Notes: a model not told the origin generated them from the letters alone. A DNA stretch of 64,000 bases from Sphingobacterium sp. SGG-5 (GCF_011043525.1 NZ_JAAKGO010000001.1:496001-560000); one strand, 5' to 3'. Counted from the stretch's first letter, positions 36,770 to 46,696 are shown. Program-made: numbers and translations.

Positions 36770-37291
36770 ATGAATTTGATTATTTCGGGAACTAATAGAC
36801 TGGGGAGTAACTCTTTAAAAGTGGCTAATTATTACCGCCAAGAGCTGGAGAGAAAAGGAGAAACATGGGATCTGCTGTCGTTGGAAGATTTACCGCACGA
36901 CCTGATTTTCACCGACCTTTACAACAAACGGAGTGAAGCTTTTCTCCCCATTCAAGAACGTGTTTCCAGAGCAAAAAAAATCATTTTTATCATCCCTGAA
37001 TATAACGGCAGCTATCCCGGCGTTTTAAAAGTTTTTGTCGACGCCTGTACTTTCCCGGTCTCGTTTCACCATAAAAAAGCAATTCTGGTAGGTGTATCGT
37101 CCGGAAAATATGGAAACATACGGGGGGTTGATCACTTCACGGGCGTATGCAACTATCTACGCATGCATGTCTTACCCCTTAAAATACATATTCCCCATAT
37201 TCAAAATGAGCTTAACGATGAACAGGTTCTCATGGATAATACAACCATCAAATTCGTCAATGAGCAAATTGAAGAAATACTAGCTTTTTAA
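36770..37291 (+). CDS. NADPH-dependent FMN reductase family protein
   Basis: A 173-residue flavodoxin-fold reductase. The start at 36770 gives MNLIISGTNRLGSNS, with the phosphate-binding loop GTNRLGSNS at the N-terminus; a longer frame from 36743 lacks homology. The FMN site includes IPEYNGSYPGVLKVFVD. Family members reduce FMN, azo compounds, quinones or chromate with NADPH, and the specific substrate is unclear. It is divergent from parA and separated by about 200 bp, with a possible TAATTTTG box at 36665-36672. Confidence 0.88.
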   Translation: MNLIISGTNRLGSNSLKVANYYRQELERKGETWDLLSLEDLPHDLIFTDLYNKRSEAFLPIQERVSRAKKIIFIIPEYNGSYPGVLKVFVDACTFPVSFHHKKAILVGVSSGKYGNIRGVDHFTGVCNYLRMHVLPLKIHIPHIQNELNDEQVLMDNTTIKFVNEQIEEILAF

Positions 37292-37297
37292 GACGCT

Positions 37298-37828
37298 TTA
37301 CATTTCCCATCTTTTCTTCGGGACACACACGATATCTGCTGTCTTTTTCATAATAAGGGGGCGGGAATCAAATCGGCTCTCCAACACCAGCGAATCAGAG
37401 GAATAATAAGCAATTTTAAACCGGGGGAGATATTGCCCATGCTTATAACATCCTGATATTTTTTGCTTGCCGTTTTCTTTGGTGTACACCCCTTCGACGA
37501 TCATGCTGTCTCCGCGCACGACATATACAGCTTTGGCATATTCTGTCCATTGGCCACCCTTAAAACAACTGTCGGGCATGGTTTTAACGCTGGCATGTAC
37601 ATACATAGTGGCATACATGGAATCACAGGTGAAACGCAACTCATGTAGCGTATAACGGAGCATATCTTCCTGCCCCGGAATACTATCTTGTTGCCAGACC
37701 CCCTGCAAAAAAGCTGCCCCCTCCTCCTGCATATCCGAATGCCGCTGGCAGGACAAAAAAGCGAAAAGCACACCTATACAAAGGAATAGATGTGCTTGTT
37801 CACTATATATTTTAAAGCTGTTGTACAA
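37298..37828 (-). CDS. Hypothetical lipoprotein downstream of fumC
   Basis: A small predicted lipoprotein of about 176 residues. I favour the TTG at 37826-37828, 5 bp after the fumC stop, because it directly precedes a signal sequence with lipobox FAFLSC. A longer frame with an ATG at 37871-37873 would overlap the fumC 3' end by 40 bp. The mature part has many beta-type stretches (LRYTLHELRFTCDSMYATM, SDSLVLES), reminiscent of lipocalin-like folds. I do not recognise the family. It may be cotranscribed with fumC. Confidence 0.6.
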   Translation of the reverse strand: MYNSFKIYSEQAHLFLCIGVLFAFLSCQRHSDMQEEGAAFLQGVWQQDSIPGQEDMLRYTLHELRFTCDSMYATMYVHASVKTMPDSCFKGGQWTEYAKAVYVVRGDSMIVEGVYTKENGKQKISGCYKHGQYLPRFKIAYYSSDSLVLESRFDSRPLIMKKTADIVCVPKKRWEM

Positions 37829-37833
37829 CGTTG

Positions 37834-39231
37834 TTATTTTAAGCTTCCAACCATATCTTCCGGCTTCACCCACTCGTCAAACTGCTCTGCAGTGACGTAA
37901 CCCAAGGCGATAGCCGTCTCCTTTAGTGTGGAATTGTTGCGATGCGCCGTTTGCGCAATTTCCGCAGCTTTATAATACCCGATTTTGGTATTCAACGCCG
38001 TTACTAACATCAAAGAATTATCGACTAGTTCTTTGATACGTGCATAATTCGGTTCAATACCTACTGCACAATGCTCTTCAAACGACACACAAGCGTCGCC
38101 GATTAAACGCGCCGATTGCAAGAAATTCGCCGCCATCACCGGTTTGAACACATTCAGCTCATAATGCCCTTGCGTGCCACCGATTGTGATCGCCACATCA
38201 TTGCCCATCACCTGTGCTGCCACCATCGTCAAAGCTTCACATTGTGTCGGGTTAACCTTCCCCGGCATAATCGATGATCCCGGTTCATTTTCGGGTATGA
38301 TGATCTCACCTATACCCGAACGCGGACCTGAAGCCAACATACGGATATCGTTTGCAATTTTGTTCAGCGATACGGCCAGTTGCTTTAATGCGCCATGTGT
38401 CTCCACGATAGCATCGTGTGCTGCCAGTGCTTCAAACTTATTCTCCGCCGTGACAAACGGATGCCCGGTGAATTGGGCGATATATTTCGCAACGACGACA
38501 TCATAGCCAGCAGGGGTATTCAATCCGGTACCCACTGCAGTACCACCCAGCGCCAGTTCAGACAAGTGCGAAAGTGTATTTTTCAAAGCCCTCAAACCGT
38601 GATTTAGTTGGGCGACATATCCGGAAAGTTCCTGACCCAATGTTAGCGGAGTAGCATCCATCAAGTGGGTACGACCTATTTTCACCACGTTCATAAACTC
38701 ATCCGACTTCCGTTTTAAGGTGTCACGGAGTTTTTCCACACCGGGAATAGTCACTTCGACGACGGCTTTATATGCAGCGATATGCATACCTGTGGGGAAG
38801 GTATCATTGGACGACTGTGATTTGTTGACATCGTCATTCGCTTTTAGCACAGGTTCCCCTTCTCCTATCTTTCCGCCTGCCAATACTTGTGCACGGTTGG
38901 CAACAACTTCATTGACGTTCATGTTGGATTGTGTTCCTGATCCGGTCTGCCAGATGACCAATGGAAACTGATCGTCTAATTTTCCAGCTAATATTTCGTC
39001 GCAAACAGCAGCTATAGCATCGCGCTTTTCGATCGACAAAATACCCAATTCATGATTCGCATAGGCTGCTGCCTTTTTTAAATAGGCAAATCCTTGAATA
39101 ATTTCACTCGGCATGGAAGCGGCCGGACCAATCTTAAAGTTGTTGCGTGAACGTTCAGTCTGTGCACCCCAATATTTATCGGAAGGCACCTGAACTTCAC
39201 CCATGGTATCTTTTTCTATTCTGAATGACAT
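37834..39231 (-). CDS. fumC: Class II fumarate hydratase
   Basis: A 465-residue cytosolic, cofactor-free enzyme that converts fumarate to malate in the TCA cycle. The family signature [15 protein letters not shown] is complete, and the conserved [18 protein letters not shown] [15 protein letters not shown] and [16 protein letters not shown] segments are present. The length is typical. A minus-strand TAACTTTG box lies at 39266-39273, about 35 bp before the ATG, and is the probable promoter. Confidence 0.97.
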   Translation of the reverse strand: MSFRIEKDTMGEVQVPSDKYWGAQTERSRNNFKIGPAASMPSEIIQGFAYLKKAAAYANHELGILSIEKRDAIAAVCDEILAGKLDDQFPLVIWQTGSGTQSNMNVNEVVANRAQVLAGGKIGEGEPVLKANDDVNKSQSSNDTFPTGMHIAAYKAVVEVTIPGVEKLRDTLKRKSDEFMNVVKIGRTHLMDATPLTLGQELSGYVAQLNHGLRALKNTLSHLSELALGGTAVGTGLNTPAGYDVVVAKYIAQFTGHPFVTAENKFEALAAHDAIVETHGALKQLAVSLNKIANDIRMLASGPRSGIGEIIIPENEPGSSIMPGKVNPTQCEALTMVAAQVMGNDVAITIGGTQGHYELNVFKPVMAANFLQSARLIGDACVSFEEHCAVGIEPNYARIKELVDNSLMLVTALNTKIGYYKAAEIAQTAHRNNSTLKETAIALGYVTAEQFDEWVKPEDMVGSLK

Positions 39232-39265
39232 GATATGAAGTAAAAAATTAAAAATTTCTGCTCCA

Positions 39266-39273
39266 CAAAGTTA
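39266..39273 (-). promoter_or_regulatory. -7 promoter box for fumC
   Basis: Read on the minus strand this is TAACTTTG, a TAnnTTTG match, with predicted start about 28 nt before the fumC ATG. No good -33 TTTG was seen at the expected distance. Confidence 0.45.
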
Positions 39274-39300
39274 GGGAATTCCCAAGAGAATAGGGAACGT

Positions 39301-39870
39301 TTACATGCCTAATCTTTTCTGCACATAGTCTTGAACATGATGGAAAAGTTGCTTCGGCCGTAATGCCCGCCAGGGTATCTCATTGAGGAGTCCTCCAAAA
39401 TTGATATAATAATCAATGTGGTGCTGTGCAAATTCCGCAACAACGTGATCCCGAAAATGCAGGGCAGCTATCCACCCGTCTTCAATATCCTGAAACCATT
39501 CTTCATAATATGAATCGTCCGAAGCATGGAAATTTAAAACATTTTCACCGATAAGGATAAATTTTGTAATTCCGTCGCCGATCATCGTATCGATCACTTC
39601 CCGCTTCAGCAACATGATATCATTGTATATCGCGTCATTCCACTCTCCGATCAGTTCGATAACCGTATATTGACGATCATAATCGACATAGAGAACCTTA
39701 AGGTAAAGCGTATGGGAACCAAAATCGTCCCACTGCGGATGTAAGAGGAAGTTATAGATTTGCTTATCGAACTCAAACTCGTTATACACCACGCCATAAA
39801 ACGGGGATCTTTCATCTTCCGATGCAATGTAATCATGACGCCAATTGTAAAAGGGTTCGATCTCGTGCAT
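39301..39870 (-). CDS. Conserved hypothetical protein, cytosolic
   Basis: A 189-residue acidic protein with no signal peptide and no membrane helix. It is rich in aromatic residues (FYNWRHDY, YYEEWFQDIEDGWIAALHF) and has a central alpha/beta-like stretch (TVIELIGEWNDAIYNDIMLLKR, TKFILIGENVLNFH). I do not recognise a family. It lies between fumC and ctpA on the fumC strand but 69 bp upstream of the fumC start, so it may share the transcript. The base composition matches its neighbours, with no sign of transfer. Confidence 0.7.
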   Translation of the reverse strand: MHEIEPFYNWRHDYIASEDERSPFYGVVYNEFEFDKQIYNFLLHPQWDDFGSHTLYLKVLYVDYDRQYTVIELIGEWNDAIYNDIMLLKREVIDTMIGDGITKFILIGENVLNFHASDDSYYEEWFQDIEDGWIAALHFRDHVVAEFAQHHIDYYINFGGLLNEIPWRALRPKQLFHHVQDYVQKRLGM

Positions 39871-39928
39871 AAATGTTTGTTAGATATCAAACTTAGATAA
39901 ATTTGACGAATAAGTTAAATTAACTGTT

Positions 39929-39936
39929 TATTTTTG
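39929..39936 (+). promoter_or_regulatory. -7 box in front of ctpA
   Basis: TATTTTTG matches TAnnTTTG and lies only 8 bp before the ctpA ATG, which would give a leaderless mRNA. A second candidate, TAAATTTG at 39898-39905, would give a leader of about 30 nt. I cannot decide between them. Confidence 0.4.
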
Positions 39937-39943
39937 CAGCTAA

Positions 39944-41587
39944 ATGCAAAGAGGTACAGGTCGTAATATTTTCGTGGCTGCTACGTATGGCGCTACTTTA
40001 TTACTCGGGCTAATACTGGGTCAGAACTACGCCGATCAGCAAGGTAGCAAGCCCGTAAGCACGCTGGTACCGATTGGCCTTTCTGATCATTCTTACAAAA
40101 TCCAACAAGCGCTGGATCTGATTATTCACAGCTATATGGATAGTTTGGATATCGATTCGCTACAAAATGGTGCTATCAACCATATCATCGCTCATTTGGA
40201 CCCTTACTCTTCTTACCTCCTACCCAATGACACCCGTGCCCAGACAGAAGCCTTGGAGGGTACTTTTGAAGGCATCGGATTGGAATATTTTAATCTAAAT
40301 GACACCTTGTTAGTTGTCGGACTCATCACTAATGGTCCCGCAGAAAAAGCAGGTGTTAAAGTCGGTGACCGCATCCTTCAGATAGACTCCACACAAGTAA
40401 CCGGTCAAAGCCTGACACAGGCCGTCATAAAAAAATTGATAAGAGGAAAAAAAGGCACTCCGGTTTACCTGCAGGTTATCCGAGAGGGCAACCTCATAGA
40501 AGCCCCCATCACAGTCATACGCGATCAGATCCAGGTCAGCTCTATCGATGTGTCCTATATGATCGAACCAACCATCGGATATATCCGCATACGTCGCTTT
40601 GGATTGAAGACAGCTCAAAATTTCAAGACCGCTATTGCGGATTTAAAAAAGCAAGGCGCAAGTCGTCTTATCTTGGATTTGCGCGACAATGGTGGAGGGT
40701 ATTTCCATATTGCGATTCGCGTGGCGAACGAATTCTTCAAAGACAAAAAGCTCATCGTCTATACCGAAGGGGCACACGAACAAAAGCGGGAGTATTATTC
40801 GGAGGGCAACGGTTCGTATGCGGAAGGGAAACTTATCGTGCTGATTAATGAGGGCACAGCATCCGCTGCTGAGATTCTTTCGGGTGCCCTACAGGATTGG
40901 GATAGGGCCACCATCGTCGGACGCCGGTCTTATGGCAAGGGTATTGTACAGGAACAATTTGACTTTGCGGACGGTTCGCGAATTAACCTGAGTATTTCCA
41001 GATACTATACCCCTTTGGGGAGAAGCATCCAAAAGAAATATATTCCAAATTGGTCCAACATGACCGACTATGCCCATATGTATAAAGGCCTATGGGCGTT
41101 AGATACCACATTGGCACAGACGCAAATGTTTGAAACGACAGAAGGAAAACAGTTGTTCAGCGGCGGCGGCATCACACCGGACCTCCATGTATCCGTAGAC
41201 TCCAACACTCTCAACCTCCTCTATCAGGAAATTGTAGGCTCCAGTTATTTGGAACAGTTTGTCTACGAAAGATTTACCCGGCGCTTACCCGCTTATTCCA
41301 TTGAAAATTTTCTTCAAGGCTACCATTTACCACAACAGGAATACGACACATTTATTGACTACTTAGCAAAAAAAGGCTTTGTCATTAACGAGCGGAAGCA
41401 GGAAGATTTATTGGAGCTGATCCAAACGGATATCGAGGCCATCGTAGGACGCTATTACTTTGGGCGCGAAGCGTATTTTAAAGTGAAGAACCGTACGGAT
41501 GACTATGTCGAAGAAGCATTAACCCTGCTCAAACCTTTACCTTCTGACACGTTGTCTACAGATTTAGACTCAAGTCTGCCCAAATAG
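39944..41587 (+). CDS. ctpA: C-terminal processing peptidase (S41 family)
   Basis: A 547-residue periplasmic serine protease held by an N-terminal signal anchor (residues 8-27). A PDZ domain (about 100-185) presents substrate C-termini to the S41 catalytic domain (about 200-360). The Ser/Lys dyad is S307 in NEGTASAAEIL and K332 in RSYGKGIVQ. A C-terminal extension (about 430-547) is typical of Bacteroidota forms. It ends 32 bp inside the convergent gene, so the two mRNAs are complementary at their 3' ends. Confidence 0.94.
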   Translation: MQRGTGRNIFVAATYGATLLLGLILGQNYADQQGSKPVSTLVPIGLSDHSYKIQQALDLIIHSYMDSLDIDSLQNGAINHIIAHLDPYSSYLLPNDTRAQTEALEGTFEGIGLEYFNLNDTLLVVGLITNGPAEKAGVKVGDRILQIDSTQVTGQSLTQAVIKKLIRGKKGTPVYLQVIREGNLIEAPITVIRDQIQVSSIDVSYMIEPTIGYIRIRRFGLKTAQNFKTAIADLKKQGASRLILDLRDNGGGYFHIAIRVANEFFKDKKLIVYTEGAHEQKREYYSEGNGSYAEGKLIVLINEGTASAAEILSGALQDWDRATIVGRRSYGKGIVQEQFDFADGSRINLSISRYYTPLGRSIQKKYIPNWSNMTDYAHMYKGLWALDTTLAQTQMFETTEGKQLFSGGGITPDLHVSVDSNTLNLLYQEIVGSSYLEQFVYERFTRRLPAYSIENFLQGYHLPQQEYDTFIDYLAKKGFVINERKQEDLLELIQTDIEAIVGRYYFGREAYFKVKNRTDDYVEEALTLLKPLPSDTLSTDLDSSLPK

Positions 41588-42677
41588 GATAATGATCGGA
41601 CAAGCGTTCCTTGATAATACCATAATTATCGACGTGAAAGCCTTTATCGCAGAAGATATAGTCAATCTGAAATAGAGGTAGCAGGGTATAGTGTGTCACA
41701 CCCCAACCAAATCCTTTCTGCTGAAAAGCATTCCACATCCCCTTACCGATCAAATTCACGCTATACGACATCGGCGTATCGTTAAAATCACCTGCCACGA
41801 TACAGGGGTAGGGGCTACTTTCGATATGCTTACGTAGCGATTTGGCCTGTTCGCTTCGATGCCTGAATGCCTCTCGGAGCTTCCGCCCTATACGTTTGGT
41901 CCCCTGTTCGTCGTGTACCTGTCCACTGGCCGATTTCTGAATGAGCTCCTTATCTTCTTCCTGTAAAGCGAATGAGCGCAAATGCACATTGTATACACGG
42001 AGGGTATCTACCTCTCGTTTGATGTCTACGAAGATGATCCTATTGACGCCATAACCGTGTTTCGATATGGCTCCGGAATGAATGATCGGGTATTTTGAGA
42101 ATATAGCCTGTCCATACCCTTCGAACTCATTCTTTACATAGGGTTCAAAATAATAGTCTTCAAAACCTGCTTGCCGATTCAATATGCGTGTAAATTGCCT
42201 TTCGCCTTTAATGCGGCTATAAAACTCCTGAAAGCAAACAATATCCGGGTTTACAGCATTCACCAGCTCCACGGTTTCCCCCTTGAAATTATGATCCGCG
42301 CCGACTTCTTCAAAATGTTGAAAGAGGTGCGCATTGAAGCTCATCACCCGAAGGTTACTATCGGCTTTGACCACAATTTTGGCTTCATTATTTTTAAAGT
42401 TAATATGCTGATTGAGCAAATTCCATCCCACTAAGATAGCGATAAGACTCACAAGCATATACCTTCTTTTGCGAAGCAGCCAGTATACGACAAAACCAAG
42501 ATTGATAACCAAGATCGGAAGATACGCTAAACCAAAAAACGCTATGGGCCAAAAAGAAACCGGATCGATATACGCTGCGCAATAGCTTAGCAATAAGACC
42601 ACTACCGCTCCTATATTGGCGAACATCACCGCCTTACTAAAATAGCCAAGTTTATGTCTATCGAATCGCTCTGCCAT
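41556..42677 (-). CDS. Membrane-anchored EEP-family protein
   Basis: A 373-residue protein with three N-terminal transmembrane helices (about 15-95) and an EEP-fold domain in the periplasm (about 105-373). The motifs are RVMSFNAHLF, CFQEFY, VAGDFNDTP, QIDYIFC and SDHYPI. EEP members of this form are often annotated as endonuclease/phosphatase, but their substrate is unknown. Its ATG overlaps the stop of the pseudo-rhomboid gene by one base (TAATG). The gene follows mutL and two rhomboid genes in one cluster. Confidence 0.88.
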   Translation of the reverse strand: MAERFDRHKLGYFSKAVMFANIGAVVVLLLSYCAAYIDPVSFWPIAFFGLAYLPILVINLGFVVYWLLRKRRYMLVSLIAILVGWNLLNQHINFKNNEAKIVVKADSNLRVMSFNAHLFQHFEEVGADHNFKGETVELVNAVNPDIVCFQEFYSRIKGERQFTRILNRQAGFEDYYFEPYVKNEFEGYGQAIFSKYPIIHSGAISKHGYGVNRIIFVDIKREVDTLRVYNVHLRSFALQEEDKELIQKSASGQVHDEQGTKRIGRKLREAFRHRSEQAKSLRKHIESSPYPCIVAGDFNDTPMSYSVNLIGKGMWNAFQQKGFGWGVTHYTLLPLFQIDYIFCDKGFHVDNYGIIKERLSDHYPIWADLSLNL

Positions 42678-43546
42678 TACTCCTCTTGCTTACTCGCCCT
42701 AAAAAGTATCTCCTTCTCCCGTGATGTTAGATTATCATAACCACTTTGAGAAATTTTATCCAATATCTGGTCTATCTCCTCCTGATTCGGTAAATCATAA
42801 GGGTGCTTTCTACGGAATGTACTCCCCTGCTCTTCCTTTTTATGGATTACCTGGAGCTTCCTGCGTTTTTTCACCTGTAAGATCATGCTCCAGTCCTTGC
42901 CGTTTTTGAGTTGATGCATGAAGACCACACCGAATATAATCATCGCCATATAAGGTACGATAGCTTGTGTATTTTGGAGCCCGGTAAACAGCAGCTCTAA
43001 AGCAAGGTAGACAAGGGCGATTGTTCGAAACTTTACGTTGCCGAAGATAAAAAGCCTGACCTCCAGAGTAGGTACGAGGATAGCGATCCCGCTAATCAAT
43101 GCCGCCAGTCCAAATGCAGTCGTATTCCAATAGGCACCACTGCTCAGCGTGCCCAGTTGTCCCATGAGTAGATAAAATATGGCGCCCCCCAACAGCCCGC
43201 CACCGAACACAAACCAAAACTGACGACGGTTCAGAAAATTCAAAAACATATTACCGATCCAGTACAGCCAGAGGCAGTCAAATAAAATATCAAAAATACC
43301 GGCGTAGATAAACGGATGTGTCAGAATAGACCAAGGTTGCTGGACAAACGTCACAAACGAGCCCGGTAGACTCAGTTGTCCAAAAAAGAAAGAAAATAAA
43401 TTTTTATCGGTTATTTCTGCAAAGGCAATCAGCTCAAAAAGATGGATCAGCACGAATAGGACGACCTGACCAGTTATGATAAAAGGAATCGGAGAGGATG
43501 TTTGGTACGTATCCCGCAAAAATGATTTGACGACATTTTCCCTCAT
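42677..43546 (-). CDS. Rhomboid-like protein without catalytic residues (pseudo-rhomboid)
   Basis: A 289-residue polytopic membrane protein of the rhomboid fold. The GxSG motif reads YWNTTAFG, putting N141 where the catalytic serine should be. The loop-6 histidine motif (HxxG) is replaced by MAMIIFG. Both catalytic residues are therefore missing. A soluble C-terminal DUF6576-like helix (ILDKISQSGYDNLTSREKE) follows. It sits next to an active rhomboid gene, so the two may form a complex in which this one binds substrate. Confidence 0.85.
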   Translation of the reverse strand: MRENVVKSFLRDTYQTSSPIPFIITGQVVLFVLIHLFELIAFAEITDKNLFSFFFGQLSLPGSFVTFVQQPWSILTHPFIYAGIFDILFDCLWLYWIGNMFLNFLNRRQFWFVFGGGLLGGAIFYLLMGQLGTLSSGAYWNTTAFGLAALISGIAILVPTLEVRLFIFGNVKFRTIALVYLALELLFTGLQNTQAIVPYMAMIIFGVVFMHQLKNGKDWSMILQVKKRRKLQVIHKKEEQGSTFRRKHPYDLPNQEEIDQILDKISQSGYDNLTSREKEILFRASKQEE

Positions 43547-43558
43547 AACTGCTTTGTC

Positions 43559-44272
43559 TTAATAATACCCTCTTTTTATCCGCCAGGCCTTAATCAGAAT
43601 AAAGCCAAACAAGGCCCCACCTACGTGGGCCAAATGGGCTATCGATGATCCGGAGTTGTTAAAGCCCAGATAAATCTCAATCAATATGTATGCCCCAACG
43701 AAGTATTTCGCCTTGATCGGTACAGGAATAAACATAAAATATAAGGGCATGTTTGGAAAAAGGTAGGCAAAAGCCAACAATAATCCAAAAATCGCACCCG
43801 AAGCACCTACCATGGGCGTCGTATAGATCGAGGCCAACGTATCAAAATCACTTTGCGAAATATTCAGCTGTGTAGACATTCTATTTTGCACCAGATTAAA
43901 CTCCATATATGAGCTTGCCCGGAAAGTCCCCGCAATATGCTGTACTTCGAAAGCCTGCACTCCATATTGGAGCGCCAAAGCCCCCAAACCACATATAAGA
44001 TAATAATTCAGGAAACGCTTGGAGCCAAACATCTGTTCGATAATGGAACCAAACATCACCAGCGCAAACATATTAAAGAAAATATGGCTTATTCCCCCGT
44101 GCATAAACATATAGGTAATGGGCTGCCAAGGTTTAAAAAATGGCGAATCCGGATAGTAAACACCAAAAAAACGGGTAGCAGGCTCAAATATCATGGATCC
44201 GATAAAGCAGATGACATTCAGGATGAGGAGATTTTTGACGACGGGTGATAAATTAGACAACATATTATTCAT
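43559..44272 (-). CDS. Rhomboid family intramembrane serine protease
   Basis: A 237-residue inner-membrane protease that cuts substrate transmembrane helices. The Ser-His dyad is complete: S158 in VGASGAIFG and H216 in HLAHVGGALFG. Six predicted transmembrane helices fit the core rhomboid fold without extra domains. The start may be M1 or M4. It lies between mutL (17 bp upstream) and the pseudo-rhomboid, all on the minus strand. Confidence 0.93.
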   Translation of the reverse strand: MNNMLSNLSPVVKNLLILNVICFIGSMIFEPATRFFGVYYPDSPFFKPWQPITYMFMHGGISHIFFNMFALVMFGSIIEQMFGSKRFLNYYLICGLGALALQYGVQAFEVQHIAGTFRASSYMEFNLVQNRMSTQLNISQSDFDTLASIYTTPMVGASGAIFGLLLAFAYLFPNMPLYFMFIPVPIKAKYFVGAYILIEIYLGFNNSGSSIAHLAHVGGALFGFILIKAWRIKRGYY

Positions 44273-44289
44273 CTGTTTTACAAATCAAG

Positions 44290-46161
44290 TTATAGCTTAT
44301 TAAATTTTTCCAAGAGCTCCTGCAACGTAAAGGTCACAAGCGTAGGCTTACCATGTATAGACGTATTCGGGCTCTGACAGGCAAACAGTTTGTCGATAAT
44401 TTCTGCCATCTCGTCATTGCCCAAGGCCGTCCCCGCCTTTAATGCCGCACTTCGGGCCAGACTTTTGGCCAGGTTTTCGCGCTTACTGATCTTCAGTTCC
44501 GATTTATTATTTTTGACATCTTCCAATAGCTTTTCGATAACGGCAGTTTCGTTTACATTATTCCCCAGATCTGCCGGAATACCATCGATGATATAGGTTG
44601 TTTTTCCAAAAGGCCGGAGCTGAAAGCCTAAAGTCTGCAGGTCCGGAAGCAACTCAGACATCAGCGCAAAATCAGCCGCATTCAGATCCACCGTTACGGG
44701 AAATAAACTCTGCTGGCTCGTTCCCTTATGCCGATCCAACTGATCTACATATTGCTCAAACAGTATTCGCTCATGTGCTGCCTGTTGATCGATCAGGATA
44801 AACCCAGAATGGATCTGCGATACAATATATCGGTTATGTATTTGAAAGAACTGTTTCCTGCTCTCGGCAAACTCCCCAAACTGATCCTCTTCATTCCCCT
44901 TCGGAGTGAGATGCAGTTGCTCCACCTGTTCCTGCTCCGTGATCTGATAGAGCGTATCCCAATTTTTAGGAATATCGGCCTTCCGTTCCAACGTCGAACT
45001 ATATTGCCCGGCTCGTGATACGCCCGGCGAGCCCGAAGACACTTCATCCGTATCAAAAGGATTAAAGTTCGGATTAAAAGTTATCGTGGGTACCTGTATC
45101 TCGTCCAAAGGCTTGGGTGTAATGAAATTACCGAAACTCGTCTCCTGATCAAAATCCAAAGAAGGAGCAATATTATAACGTCCTAATGACCGCTTTACCG
45201 CAGACCGTAAGATAGCATATATAGCCCGTTCATCTTCGTACTTAATCTCCGTCTTTGTGGGATGTACATTAATATCAATCTTACTCGGGTCTATTTCGAT
45301 AAACAGTACATACAACGGATAGGTGTCCGCAGGAAGGATATCTTCATACGCATTCATGATAGCATGATGAAGATAGGGGTCTTTTACAAAGCGTTTGTTG
45401 ACAAAGAAAAACTGTTCGCCCCGTGTCTTCTTCGCAAATTCCGGTTTACCCACAAATCCGTTGACCGTGAGAATGGTGGTCTCCTCCTCCACCGGCACCA
45501 GCTTTTGGTTGTAATTATTTCCAAAGAGATGGATAATCCGCTGTTTTAACGCGCCCGGCACGAGATGGAAAAGCTCATTTCCTTCATTATGTAAGCTAAA
45601 AAATAAATCGGGATGTGCCAACGCCATACGTTGAAATTCATCGATAATATGGCGCATTTCGACGGCATTGCTTTTTAGAAAATTGCGTCGGGCGGGTACA
45701 TTATAAAATAAATTTTTGACAGCTATACAGGTTCCTACCGGAACTGCTTCGGGCGACTGATCGACCACACGCGAACCTTCGATCTGTATGACCGTACCCA
45801 GTTCATCCTCCGGGCGGCGGGTTTTGAGCTCTACATGTGCAATAGCCGCTATGGAAGCCATGGCCTCACCCCTAAATCCCATTGTCCGTATAGCAAACAG
45901 ATCTTCAGCCTTACGGATTTTACTGGTTGCATGTCTTTCGAAACATAGGCGCGCATCGGTGATACTCATCCCATGTCCATTGTCGATAACCTGAATAAGT
46001 GATTTGCCCGCATTGCGAACGATAAGCTGAATACGATCTGCACCGGCATCTATCGCATTTTCCATAAGCTCTTTAACAGCAGAAGACGGTCGTTGCACAA
46101 CTTCTCCCGCAGCAATCTGATTCGCGACGGCATCTGGTAGTAATTGAATGATATCAGACAT
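44290..46161 (-). CDS. mutL: DNA mismatch repair protein MutL with endonuclease motif
   Basis: A 623-residue mismatch-repair ATPase. The GHKL motifs are ENAIDAGAD, DNGHGMS and GFRGEAMASI. The C-terminal domain has DQQAAHERILFE, which matches the endonuclease motif DQHAX2EX4E except for His to Gln. Bacteroidota lack MutH, so this nicking activity would be needed; the Gln is common in the group. It is the first gene of the cluster with the two rhomboids and the EEP gene. Confidence 0.95.
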   Translation of the reverse strand: MSDIIQLLPDAVANQIAAGEVVQRPSSAVKELMENAIDAGADRIQLIVRNAGKSLIQVIDNGHGMSITDARLCFERHATSKIRKAEDLFAIRTMGFRGEAMASIAAIAHVELKTRRPEDELGTVIQIEGSRVVDQSPEAVPVGTCIAVKNLFYNVPARRNFLKSNAVEMRHIIDEFQRMALAHPDLFFSLHNEGNELFHLVPGALKQRIIHLFGNNYNQKLVPVEEETTILTVNGFVGKPEFAKKTRGEQFFFVNKRFVKDPYLHHAIMNAYEDILPADTYPLYVLFIEIDPSKIDINVHPTKTEIKYEDERAIYAILRSAVKRSLGRYNIAPSLDFDQETSFGNFITPKPLDEIQVPTITFNPNFNPFDTDEVSSGSPGVSRAGQYSSTLERKADIPKNWDTLYQITEQEQVEQLHLTPKGNEEDQFGEFAESRKQFFQIHNRYIVSQIHSGFILIDQQAAHERILFEQYVDQLDRHKGTSQQSLFPVTVDLNAADFALMSELLPDLQTLGFQLRPFGKTTYIIDGIPADLGNNVNETAVIEKLLEDVKNNKSELKISKRENLAKSLARSAALKAGTALGNDEMAEIIDKLFACQSPNTSIHGKPTLVTFTLQELLEKFNKL

Positions 46162-46225
46162 ACCCTGCGAAGTTACGAAAAAAAAGAAAGCCTATAGGAA
46201 TTCGCACCAAACCGCGTTGTGTTTT

Positions 46226-46696
46226 TTACAACGTAATCTGCCGCTTGATACTTTCTTCCAGAGAAATAATAGTTTCCGTACGTTGGATCCCTTTAAGGCC
46301 CTGTATATCTTCATTCAACACCTTACGAAGGTGAGCGGTATCTCTACAGATAATTTTGGCAAACATACTGTATTGACCCGTGCAATAATGCAACTCTACA
46401 ACCTCCTTCACCTGTCTAAGCTGCTCCACGGCATCTGCATACTGTGAGCCCTTCTCTAAATATATACCAAGGAAAGCGGTAATATCAAATCCGACTCGCT
46501 GTGGATTAATAATTAGGTTTGAACCGTGTATTATACCCAATTCTTCCATTTTTTTCATGCGAACATGAATAGTTCCGCCAGAAACAATAAGTTTTTTTGC
46601 TATTTCGGTATAAGGAGTTGATGCATTTTCCATTAAAATGGACAAAATCTGAACATCAAGGTTGTCTAAATCGTAATTTGAATAACTTTTTTCCAT
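46226..46696 (-). CDS. Lrp/AsnC family transcription regulator
   Basis: A 156-residue regulator with an N-terminal HTH (about 10-60: LDVQILSILMENASTPYTEIAKKL) and a C-terminal RAM/ACT domain that binds amino acids (about 75-150, VVELHYCTGQYSMFAKIICRD). Such proteins act as octamers controlling amino-acid genes or only a neighbour. The divergent transcript here is the small RNA candidate, which makes that RNA a possible target. The gene is 64 bp upstream of mutL on the same strand, so readthrough into mutL is possible. Confidence 0.9.
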   Translation of the reverse strand: MEKSYSNYDLDNLDVQILSILMENASTPYTEIAKKLIVSGGTIHVRMKKMEELGIIHGSNLIINPQRVGFDITAFLGIYLEKGSQYADAVEQLRQVKEVVELHYCTGQYSMFAKIICRDTAHLRKVLNEDIQGLKGIQRTETIISLEESIKRQITL

